Shown here one piece after another: positions 34,222 to 40,577 of a stretch of 40,577 nt of DNA. Both the position numbers and the translations under genes were made by a program. The DNA is from Saccharopolyspora rectivirgula DSM 43747 (lineage in GTDB: Bacteria; Actinomycetota; Actinomycetes; Mycobacteriales; Pseudonocardiaceae). The stretch is taken from NCBI RefSeq assembly GCF_000497205.1, contig NZ_AYJW01000035.1:1-40577 (forward strand). Reading direction: 5' to 3'. Below the pieces are notes generated by a model. The model made no database searches, was not told the DNA's origin, and saw only the letters and a program-made list of their open reading frames with translations. Within the stretch, counting starts at the first letter, position 1. Each line of letters starts with the position of its first letter.

Positions 34222-35156
34222 GGCGGGTGCGCCGCGACTCGACGGTCACCGACCTCCACCAGGTCCGGATTCCCGTTGCACGGGGGCACCCCCGGCACGT
34301 CCGGACAGCGCTGACAGAACACGCAACCCCACTTCCGCTCTGCTTCATCCAGTTCGGACAGCACCGGTGGCTGCCCGGGGATCGGCTGGAAACCGTTCTC
34401 CGGCAACGCCCGCAGCAGCCCCGCGGTGTACGGGTGCCAGGGATCGGCGAAGACCTTGTCCGCCGGGCCGGACTCCACGATGCGGCTGGCGTACATCACC
34501 GCGACGTCGGTGGCCACCCGGCGGGCCGCGGCGAGGTCGTGCGTGATCAACAGCACCGCGCGGTCCTGGCCGGCGGCTTCGGCGAGCAGGTCCACCGTCC
34601 GTTCCACCAGCGGCCGGTCCAGGCCGGTGGTCGGCTCGTCGGCGATCAGCAGCGGCGGGTCCCCGGCCAGCGCGAGGGCCAGCGCCACCCGCTGCGCCAT
34701 TCCCCCGGACAGCTCGTGCGGGTAGTGGTCGAGCTGTTCGGGGCGCAAACCGACCTGCAGCGCCAGTTCCTCGACACCGCGTCGACCGCCGAGCTCGCGC
34801 ACGGTCTCCGCCAGCTGGCTGCGCGCGGTGCGCACCGGGGTCAGGTGCGTCGCGGCGGACTGCGGCACCAGGCCCACCTGCCGCCCGCGCACCTGGGTGA
34901 GCTCCTCGTCCGAAGCGCTCAGCAGATCGGTGCCGTCGGCCAGCAGCGCCCTGCCCCGCACCTGGGCGTTGGCCGGGAGCAGCCCCAGCAGCGCGGCCGC
35001 CAGCACCGATTTCCCGCAGCCGGATTCGCCGATCAGAGCGGTCACCTGGCCGGGCCGCAAGCTCAGCGAGGCATCGGTCACCGCGCGCACCGCGCCGCGC
35101 CGGCCGAGCAGGAACCGCACCGACATCCGCTCGAGTTCCAGCAACTGGTCACTCAC
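34215..35156 (-). CDS. nikD: Nickel/peptide ABC transporter ATP-binding protein 1 (NikD/DppD-like)
   Basis: A 313-residue ATPase with Walker A GESGCGKS, signature LSGGMAQR, Walker B LLIADEPTTGLD and ITHDLAAARRVA. The C-terminal extension typical for oligopeptide/nickel ATPases is present: DPWHPYTAGLLRALPENGF, then a Cys cluster (CVFCQRCPDVPGVPPC) like that in Dpp/Opp/Nik ATPases. The GTG at 35156 overlaps the nikC stop (GTGA); the frame is open upstream but homology starts here. It pairs with NikE at the NikBC permease. Confidence 0.82.
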   Translation of the reverse strand: MSDQLLELERMSVRFLLGRRGAVRAVTDASLSLRPGQVTALIGESGCGKSVLAAALLGLLPANAQVRGRALLADGTDLLSASDEELTQVRGRQVGLVPQSAATHLTPVRTARSQLAETVRELGGRRGVEELALQVGLRPEQLDHYPHELSGGMAQRVALALALAGDPPLLIADEPTTGLDRPLVERTVDLLAEAAGQDRAVLLITHDLAAARRVATDVAVMYASRIVESGPADKVFADPWHPYTAGLLRALPENGFQPIPGQPPVLSELDEAERKWGCVFCQRCPDVPGVPPCNGNPDLVEVGDRRVAAHPPC

Positions 35157-36052
35157 AGCGACAGCTCCGATCTGCGTCGCGGAATCATCCGATCCCGCCA
35201 GCTGGCCGCCAGACCGGCCACCGCCAGCGTGGTGACCAGCAGCAGCAGCGACGGGAACAGCACGATCCACCAGGCACCCAGCAGCACCGCTTCCCGACCC
35301 TCCCCGAGGACGGTGCCGATGCTGGCCAGGTGCGGTGGCAGGCCGAGCCCCAGGAAGCTCAGGGAGGTCTCGTGCCACACGGCGTGCGGGACCAGCAGCA
35401 CCGCCGACAGCGCGGCCTGCGGCACCACGGCCGGCAGCAGGTGGCGGCGCAGCACCCACCAGCGCGACGCCCCGGCGTTGACCGCCGCGTCCACGTAGGG
35501 CCGCTGCCGCAGGGAGAGCACCTCGGCCCGCACGATCCGGGCCACCGCGGTCCAGTGGGTCAGCGCGATGGACAGCACGACCGCGAGCAGACTGCCCCGG
35601 TACAGCGCCACGATCACGATGCCCAGCAGCAGGTGCGGAATCGAGTTGATCGCGTCGACCAGCCGCATCATCAGCCGGTCCGGCCAACCGCCGAGCGCCC
35701 CGGACACCGCGCCCACCACCGATCCCAGCACTGTGGACGTCACCGCGCTGACCAGCGCCACCACCAGCGAGACCCGCAGTCCCGCCAGGCAGCGCACGAG
35801 CAGGTCCCGACCGGCCGAATCGGTGCCGAACGGGTGGGCGGAGCCGGGCGCCAACCGCACCGAGTCGTACCGCACGGGCTGGTCGCCGACCACGGCCGGG
35901 ACCACGATCGCAGCGCACACCAGCGCACCCAGCAGGGCGATCGATCCCCACAGCCGGAACTGCTCCCGGCGTTCCCCGGACGCGACGAACCGGATTCCGG
36001 TCCTGGTGCTGCCCGCCGGACGCCACAGCTGCACGTCGGTGTTCTCAGCCAT
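35153..36052 (-). CDS. nikC: Nickel/peptide ABC transporter permease (NikC/DppC-like)
   Basis: A 299-residue permease with an N-terminal cytoplasmic tail, one helix and the binding-protein-dependent transport domain (five more helices). Family motifs: HPFGTDSAGRDLLVRCLAGLRVSL, LVDAINSIPHLLLGIVIVALY and the EAA loop VDAAVNAGASRWWVLRRHLLP. SLSFLGLGLPPHLASIG is the typical DppC/NikC segment. ATG 36052 overlaps nikB by 8 bases and nikD by 4. Confidence 0.85.
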   Translation of the reverse strand: MAENTDVQLWRPAGSTRTGIRFVASGERREQFRLWGSIALLGALVCAAIVVPAVVGDQPVRYDSVRLAPGSAHPFGTDSAGRDLLVRCLAGLRVSLVVALVSAVTSTVLGSVVGAVSGALGGWPDRLMMRLVDAINSIPHLLLGIVIVALYRGSLLAVVLSIALTHWTAVARIVRAEVLSLRQRPYVDAAVNAGASRWWVLRRHLLPAVVPQAALSAVLLVPHAVWHETSLSFLGLGLPPHLASIGTVLGEGREAVLLGAWWIVLFPSLLLLVTTLAVAGLAASWRDRMIPRRRSELSL

Positions 36053-37025
36053 CGGCGGTCACCCTCGGGTCGAGCAGCACCACCGCGACGTCGGCCAGCA
36101 GCGAACCCAGCAGCACCGCGGCAGTCGCCGTCAAGGTCACCACCGCCAGCAGCGGGTAGTCCACCGCGGTCGCCGCGGTCACGATCGCGCCGGCCAGTCC
36201 CGGCCACGAGAAGACCTCCTCGACCAGCACGGTCCCGGTCACCAGTTCCGGGATCCGAACACCGGTGAGGGTCACCACGGGCAGCAGGGCGGTGGGCAGC
36301 GCGTGCCGCAGCACCACGACGCGTTCCCGCAGCCCCCGGGCGCGCGCTCCGGTGACGTGGTCCTCGGTCAGGGACTCCAGCAGCGATTGGCGCACGTGCA
36401 GCACCAGCCACGGCGCCTGGGAGACGCCCAGCACCAGGGCCGGGAGCGCCAGGTGCCCCGCCACCTGGCCGAAGGTCACCTCGCTGCCCCCGTCGGTCAG
36501 GCCCGCGACCGGGAACCACCCCAGCGCCAGGGAGAAGACCGCGATCGCCAGCAGCGCGAGCACGAAGGGCGGCAGCCCGGCCACCACGTGCCCGAGCCCG
36601 GTCACCAGCCGGTCGACCCAGCCGCCCTGCCGCCACGCCGCGGTGGTGCCCAGCACGAGGGCCAGCACCACGGCCAGCGCCAAGCCGGTGGCGGCCAGCA
36701 GCATCGTCCACGGCAGACGCTCCGCGACGACCTGCGCGACCGGTTGGCGGAAGGCCCGGGAAACCCCGAGGTCTCCGCTGGCCACTCCGCTCGCCCAGTT
36801 CCAGAACTGGGCGAGCACCCCGGTGTCCAACCCGAGCTGTTCGCGGACCCGGGCCACGTCCTGCGCCGAGGCGTTGTAGATCTCCACCCCGTAGTACTGG
36901 TAGACCGGGTCGAACGGGGAAGCCGCGGCCAGCAGGAAGACCACGAACGCCACCAGCACCAGCACCGGCACCGAGAAGGCCAGGCGCCGCAGCACCAGTC
37001 GTCGAACGGCTGCTGCGCGGCTCAC
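36045..37025 (-). CDS. nikB: Nickel/peptide ABC transporter permease (NikB/DppB-like)
   Basis: A 326-residue permease, N-terminal helix RRLAFSVPVLVLVAFVVFLL, then an extracellular stretch (SPFDPVYQYYGV, ARVREQLGLDTGVLAQFWNW) and the transport domain with the EAA-like loop HVTGARARGLRERVVVLRHALP. LPALVLGVSQAPWLVLHVRQS and GTVLVEEVFSWPGLAGAIV are DppB/NikB hallmarks. The GTG at 37025 overlaps the nikA stop (GTGA) and is preferred over an in-frame start 11 codons upstream inside nikA. Confidence 0.85.
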   Translation of the reverse strand: MSRAAAVRRLVLRRLAFSVPVLVLVAFVVFLLAAASPFDPVYQYYGVEIYNASAQDVARVREQLGLDTGVLAQFWNWASGVASGDLGVSRAFRQPVAQVVAERLPWTMLLAATGLALAVVLALVLGTTAAWRQGGWVDRLVTGLGHVVAGLPPFVLALLAIAVFSLALGWFPVAGLTDGGSEVTFGQVAGHLALPALVLGVSQAPWLVLHVRQSLLESLTEDHVTGARARGLRERVVVLRHALPTALLPVVTLTGVRIPELVTGTVLVEEVFSWPGLAGAIVTAATAVDYPLLAVVTLTATAAVLLGSLLADVAVVLLDPRVTADG

Positions 37026-38611
37026 GCGACCGGCTTCCAGGACTCGACGTTCCACCACGGACCCCAGGTGGTGCCGTGCGTGTGCGGCTCGACCACCGGT
37101 TGGTAGCCGGACCAGCGCCCTTCCCGCATCACGTAGGAGTGGTCGATGAACGCCAGGTAGACCAGGCCGGGGTCGGCGACGTAGGCGCGCTGCACCTGCT
37201 TGTAGTGCTCGGCCCGCTGCTGCCGGTCCAGGGTGCGGCGGCCGCGGTCCAGCGCCTCGTCCACTTCCCGGTTCCGGTACTTGCCGGGGTTGTTGTAGGT
37301 GCCGGTGCCGATGACCGACGAGTGCAGGCTGGAGTACGCCTGCAGGTCCGGGTCGATCGGGTTGCCGCCGCCCAGCACGATGCCTTCGGTGGCGAGTCGC
37401 TCCGCCGCTGCGGAACGGTCCACTCCGGCCAGTTGCACCTCGATGCCGATTTCCTTGGCGTCGGAGGCGAAGGCCTGCGCCAGGTTCTTGCGGAGGCTGT
37501 CGTCGGCGAAGTACATGACCGTGACGCTGGCCCGGCGGCCGTCCCGCTGCCGGATCCCGTCCGGCCCGGTGCGCCAGCCCGCGTCGTCCAGGATGCGGCG
37601 GGCTTTGGCCGGGTCGTGGGCGAACACCGCTGCGGGCTCGTGGTAGCCGCTCATCGAGGAGGGGATCGGGGTGTGCGCGGGCTCGCCGTGCCCGCCCAGC
37701 ACCGCGTCGATCATGCCCTTCCGGTTCACCGCGTGGTTGAGGGCCAGCCGGACCGCCCGGTCGCCGGTCACCGGGTGGTCGTTGGGCAGCATGATGGCGC
37801 GGTAGTCGGCGGTCTTGTGGTGCACGACGCGGTAACCGCCCTGCCCGGAGCTGTCCGCGAGCACCGGGGGGAGCACGGTGCCGTCGAATTCACCGGTGCG
37901 CAGCCGCTGGGCCCTGGTGTTGTCGTCCTTGGCGAAGACGACGGTGACGTTCCGGATCGCCGGTTCGCCGGCCCAGTGCTGCGGGTTGGCCTCCCAGCGC
38001 ATCTGGTCCCCGCGCCGCCATTCGACGAGGCGGTACGGGCCGGTGCCCACCGGTCGGGTGTTCAGCGGTGAGTTCTCCAGCGGGCGGCGGTCGGCGAGGC
38101 TCTTCGCCGGCACGATGCCGAGCACGAGCTTCGCCGGCCACGGCGCGTACGGGTACTTCAGTTCGAATTGGACGGTGTGGTCGTCCAGTTCCCGCACCTC
38201 GCCCAGCATCGCGTAATCGGAGCTGATGGTCGATGCGTACGCGGGATCGAGCACGGCCCGGTAGGTGGCCGCCACGTCCCGCGCGGTGAGCGGGGTTCCG
38301 TCGTGGAAGTGGACGCCCTGCCGCAGCCGCGCGGTCCACCGCTTCCCATCCGAAGTGGACTCCGGCAGCGCGGTGGCCAGCGCCGGGCGCATCTCGCCCC
38401 GACCGTCGAAGGCCAGCAGCCCGTCGTAGAACTTGCCGGCTCCCTCTTGGGCGTAGCCGAGCAGGGGGTGCAGGCTGTCCGGCTCGAACCCGTCGGCCAA
38501 CAGCAGCGAGTCCGACGGCCCGGACCCGGGCGCCGTGGGGGCTGAGCAACCAGCTGCGAACAGGGTCAGCGCGGCCGGCACCGCGGACAGGAACTGGCGA
38601 CGAGTAGGCAC
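37022..38611 (-). CDS. nikA: Nickel/peptide ABC transporter substrate-binding lipoprotein (NikA/DppA-like)
   Basis: A 529-residue family 5 solute-binding lipoprotein. An N-terminal twin-Arg-like/basic start (MPTRRQFLSAV) leads to the lipobox LFAAGC; mature motifs LAKSWxxx-type equivalents are PALATALPESTSDGKRWTARL, GVHFHDGTPLTARDVAATY, NTRPVGTGPYRLVEW and LALNHAVNRKGMID. The protein could bind nickel-chelates, peptides or opine-type metallophores. Nickel is favoured because a Nur-like box overlaps the promoter. The GTG at 38611 has no ribosome-binding site and sits about 13 bases from a TAACTT -10, so a very short leader is likely. Confidence 0.82.
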   Translation of the reverse strand: MPTRRQFLSAVPAALTLFAAGCSAPTAPGSGPSDSLLLADGFEPDSLHPLLGYAQEGAGKFYDGLLAFDGRGEMRPALATALPESTSDGKRWTARLRQGVHFHDGTPLTARDVAATYRAVLDPAYASTISSDYAMLGEVRELDDHTVQFELKYPYAPWPAKLVLGIVPAKSLADRRPLENSPLNTRPVGTGPYRLVEWRRGDQMRWEANPQHWAGEPAIRNVTVVFAKDDNTRAQRLRTGEFDGTVLPPVLADSSGQGGYRVVHHKTADYRAIMLPNDHPVTGDRAVRLALNHAVNRKGMIDAVLGGHGEPAHTPIPSSMSGYHEPAAVFAHDPAKARRILDDAGWRTGPDGIRQRDGRRASVTVMYFADDSLRKNLAQAFASDAKEIGIEVQLAGVDRSAAAERLATEGIVLGGGNPIDPDLQAYSSLHSSVIGTGTYNNPGKYRNREVDEALDRGRRTLDRQQRAEHYKQVQRAYVADPGLVYLAFIDHSYVMREGRWSGYQPVVEPHTHGTTWGPWWNVESWKPVA

Positions 38612-38650
38612 AGTTGCACTCTAGAAGTTACTGCAACTTATTGGCAATAA
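38612..38650 (-). promoter_or_regulatory. Nur-like box and inverted repeats in the nikA promoter
   Basis: On the minus strand TTGCCA-N5-TTGCAG (38647-38631) matches the Streptomyces Nur box TTGCAA-N5-TTGCAA at 10 of 12 positions. It lies just upstream of a TAACTT -10 (38630-38625). Two further symmetries overlap: TTATTG-G-CAATAA (38638-38650) and AGTTGCA (38612-38618) with TGCAACT (38632-38638). The AT-rich, highly symmetric character stands out in this GC-rich window. Repression by nickel-loaded Nur is the predicted effect. Confidence 0.6.
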
Positions 38651-38832
38651 CCTGCTCCCGCTTCTCGTGAGATCACTCCCACAGCCGACAGCGGACCGCC
38701 GCGCACCGCGCGACCACCGCAGGAGGAGCGGGAGCAGCAGCTGCCGAGCGCTCCGGAACCGGATTCGCAACCGCATTTCCGGCATTTCCGGTGTGCAAGA
38801 CTGGGGTGCAGCCGAGAACGTGGGAGATGCCG

Positions 38833-39624
38833 ATGCGAATCGCGCTGTGCCAAGTGGTGTCGGGACCGGACCCGCGAGCGAACCTGGAACTGGTCGCCGA
38901 CGGAATCCGACGGGCCGCCGAAGCCGGCGCCCAGCTCGCCGTCTTCCCGGAGGCCACCATGGCGTGCTTCGGGGTGAAGCTGGCCCCGCTGGCCGAGCCG
39001 CTCGACGGCCCCTGGGCGCAACAGGTCCGCGAACTGGCCGCGGAAGCCGGGATCGCCGTGGTGGCCGGCATGTTCACCCCCGCCCCGGACGGCCGGGTGA
39101 CCAACACGCTGCTGATCACCGGCCGCGGCCTGGACACCAGCTACGACAAGATCCACCTGTTCGACGCCTTCGGTTTCGCCGAGTCGCGCACGGTCGCCCC
39201 CGGGGACACCCCGGTCGCGGTGGACCTGGAGGGGGTTCGGATCGGCGTCACCACCTGCTACGACATCCGCTTCCCCGGGCTCTACACCGCGCTCGCCGAC
39301 AAGGGCGCCAAGATCATCGTCACCGCCGCCTCCTGGGGCGCCGGACCGGGCAAGCGGGAGCAGTGGGAACTGCTGGTCCGGGCGCGGGCGCTCGACTCGA
39401 CGTCGTGGGTCGTCGCCTGCGGGCAGGCGGATCCGCGCAGCATCGGCCGCACCCCGGAGACCAAAGCCCCGACCGGGATCGGGCACAGCATGGTGGCCAC
39501 CCCGTTGGGCGCGGTCCACGCCCAGCTCGCCGACGCCCCCGACGTCCTGATCACCGATCTCGACGAATCCGCCGTCGACGAGGCGCGGCAAGCGGTGCCC
39601 GTGCTGGCCAACCGGCGCTTCTGA
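38833..39624 (+). CDS. Carbon-nitrogen hydrolase (nitrilase superfamily)
   Basis: A 263-residue amidase-type enzyme with the full Glu-Lys-Cys triad: Glu40 (VFPEATM), Lys106 (YDKIHLFD) and Cys142 (TTCYDIRFP). Length and motifs fit the group that includes omega-amidase/NIT2 and deaminated-glutathione amidase; HLFDAFGF and the loop RFPGLYTALADKGAKII are typical, but the substrate cannot be fixed from sequence. ATG 38833 is chosen because GTGGGAG lies 6 bases before it; an ATG two codons earlier is in the same frame. A tandem GCATTTCCG repeat (38773-38790) lies upstream. Confidence 0.9.
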   Translation: MRIALCQVVSGPDPRANLELVADGIRRAAEAGAQLAVFPEATMACFGVKLAPLAEPLDGPWAQQVRELAAEAGIAVVAGMFTPAPDGRVTNTLLITGRGLDTSYDKIHLFDAFGFAESRTVAPGDTPVAVDLEGVRIGVTTCYDIRFPGLYTALADKGAKIIVTAASWGAGPGKREQWELLVRARALDSTSWVVACGQADPRSIGRTPETKAPTGIGHSMVATPLGAVHAQLADAPDVLITDLDESAVDEARQAVPVLANRRF

Positions 39625-39627
39625 CCG

Positions 39628-40536
39628 TCAGCCGACCAGCTTCCGGCGCAACGCCCACCCCGCCACCGCGGTTCCGGCCAGCAGCACCGCGGTGGTGACC
39701 AAGCTCGCCTCGATGCCGAACGCGCCGCCGGTGAGCACCGACAGGCTCCCGGGAGCCGGGTCCAGGTCCAGCACCGTGTGCCGCAGGTCCAGCCCGGACA
39801 CCTCGATGCCGAACACGTTGCCCTGCGCCCAGTTCCACGCGGTGTGGAAAGCGCAAACGCCCCACAGGCCGCCCTCGCCCAGCGCCCAGCAGCCCAACAG
39901 CAGCCCGATGAGGAAGATGTTCACCGCGGCGATCGCGTTCATCCCCGCGTTGAACAGGTGCGCGGCGGAGAAGACCAGCGCCTGCAGCAGCAGCCCGGCC
40001 ACCCACCCCCACTTGCGGGACAGCACCTGCATCAAGTAGCCGCGGAAGACGATCTCCTCGGTGCTGGCCTGCACCGCGAAGCAGATCAGCGCCAGCAGCG
40101 CACCGACGAACCGGACCGGCAGCAGCACGGTGAACTGCCCGCTGAGCACGTTGACCGCCAGCGGCACCGCCAGCACCAGCAGCGCGACCCCGCCCCCGGC
40201 CAGCAGGGACCAGCTCACGCGCCCGGTGGGGCGCAGTCCGAGGCTGCTCACCGGTCGTCGTTCCTTGAACCGGACCCACAGGAGCAGCAGCACCAGCGCC
40301 CCGAGGTGGCTGAGCAGCAGGGCGAACTGGGTCGACAGCTCGATCGTGGGCGACACCAGCTGCTGCGCGGAAACCCCCAGCAGCGGCATCAGGACCAGCA
40401 GTGCGATCGGGGGACCGAGAACCGTGCACGCCGCTACGACGAGCAGTCCGGAGATCGGGCCGGACGGTCTGCGGGCCTGGTCCGGGCCGCTCAGCAGAGC
40501 GGACCACTCCGCGCAGCGCCAGCACCCCCGCGCCAC
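39628..40536 (-). CDS. CPBP family intramembrane metalloprotease
   Basis: A 302-residue membrane protein with about seven helices. The CPBP/Abi (CAAX-protease-like) motifs are complete: EE-x3-R in STEEIVFRGYLMQ (Glu160, Glu161, Arg165), H-x2-N in SAAHLFNAG (His193) and the third motif CAFHTAWNWAQGN (His231). Members can process membrane proteins or protect against bacteriocins; the target is unknown. GTG 40536 is the only plausible start, since an in-frame stop lies 6 codons upstream. Its end is 3 bases from the convergent nitrilase gene. Confidence 0.9.
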   Translation of the reverse strand: MARGCWRCAEWSALLSGPDQARRPSGPISGLLVVAACTVLGPPIALLVLMPLLGVSAQQLVSPTIELSTQFALLLSHLGALVLLLLWVRFKERRPVSSLGLRPTGRVSWSLLAGGGVALLVLAVPLAVNVLSGQFTVLLPVRFVGALLALICFAVQASTEEIVFRGYLMQVLSRKWGWVAGLLLQALVFSAAHLFNAGMNAIAAVNIFLIGLLLGCWALGEGGLWGVCAFHTAWNWAQGNVFGIEVSGLDLRHTVLDLDPAPGSLSVLTGGAFGIEASLVTTAVLLAGTAVAGWALRRKLVG

Positions 40537-40577
40537 CTTCCAGTCGAGTGATCACCGTGGCTATTCGCAGCTGTTCC

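Noticed and set aside
38773-38790. Tandem GCATTTCCG repeat upstream of the nitrilase gene as an operator
   Set aside because: Two short copies only, with no regulator or symmetry to support a role.

Overview
The window is very GC-rich, uses GTG and even TTG starts freely, packs genes with 4-base GTGA/ATGA overlaps and has actinobacterial marker genes (PriA-type HisA, the Trp-associated membrane protein next to trpE, SoxR, Spo0M, M14 carboxypeptidase, T7SS-type substrates). Together with the gene order his - trp - lgt this points to a high-GC actinomycete, most likely of the Pseudonocardiaceae (Saccharopolyspora/Amycolatopsis-like). The species is not assigned.

Layout. 1-1310 (-): 5' part of gltB, running off the left edge. 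1611-4617 (+): a cobalamin riboswitch followed by btuF-btuC-btuD. 4614-10999 (-): trpE, a Trp-associated membrane protein, a possible 27-codon ORF, trpC, trpB, trpA, lgt. 11087-11719 (+): a TetR regulator. 11716-16172 (-): a two-gene (split) transketolase followed by hisH, a small membrane protein, priA, hisF, hisI. 16263-16721 (+): a SoxR-type [2Fe-2S] regulator divergent from the transketolase. 16723-24666: parts of a C4-dicarboxylate sensing/uptake system (response regulator, sensor kinase, DctA), with a four-gene type VII secretion substrate module (17881-20962) lying between kinase and regulator. 24747-28729 (-): hisD, hisC, hisB, a stand-alone phospholipase-C C-terminal-domain protein and a small membrane protein. 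28913-33534: secreted zinc carboxypeptidase, YqeB-like membrane protein, Spo0M, CNNM/CorC protein and a 59-residue membrane protein. 33577-38611 (-): a five-gene nickel/peptide ABC importer preceded by a Nur-like box. 38833-40536: a nitrilase-family hydrolase and a CPBP membrane protease.

How the genes work together. The trp cluster has no trpF; PriA (HisA with both histidine- and tryptophan-pathway isomerase activity) in the adjacent his cluster fills the gap. The his genes lie in two blocks on the same strand with about 10 kb between them. The split transketolase, whose pathway feeds ribose-5-phosphate and hence PRPP, lies directly upstream of hisH on the same strand. Its promoter looks like a classical MerR/SoxR-controlled promoter (19-bp spacer filled with a dyad), so redox-linked control of pentose-phosphate flux and of the second his block is a plausible and testable idea.

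Most unusual signals: (1) the SoxR / split transketolase / his arrangement with two related operator-like sites in promoters with 19-bp spacers; (2) the T7SS substrate module with an unrecognised C-terminal domain and an unrecognised partner protein, placed between a kinase and its probable regulator; (3) the Nur-like box at the ABC importer; (4) an isolated pair of phospholipase C C-terminal repeats with no catalytic domain; (5) a cobalamin riboswitch with a clear Shine-Dalgarno-masking helix. All function calls are from reading motifs by eye; no database search was possible.
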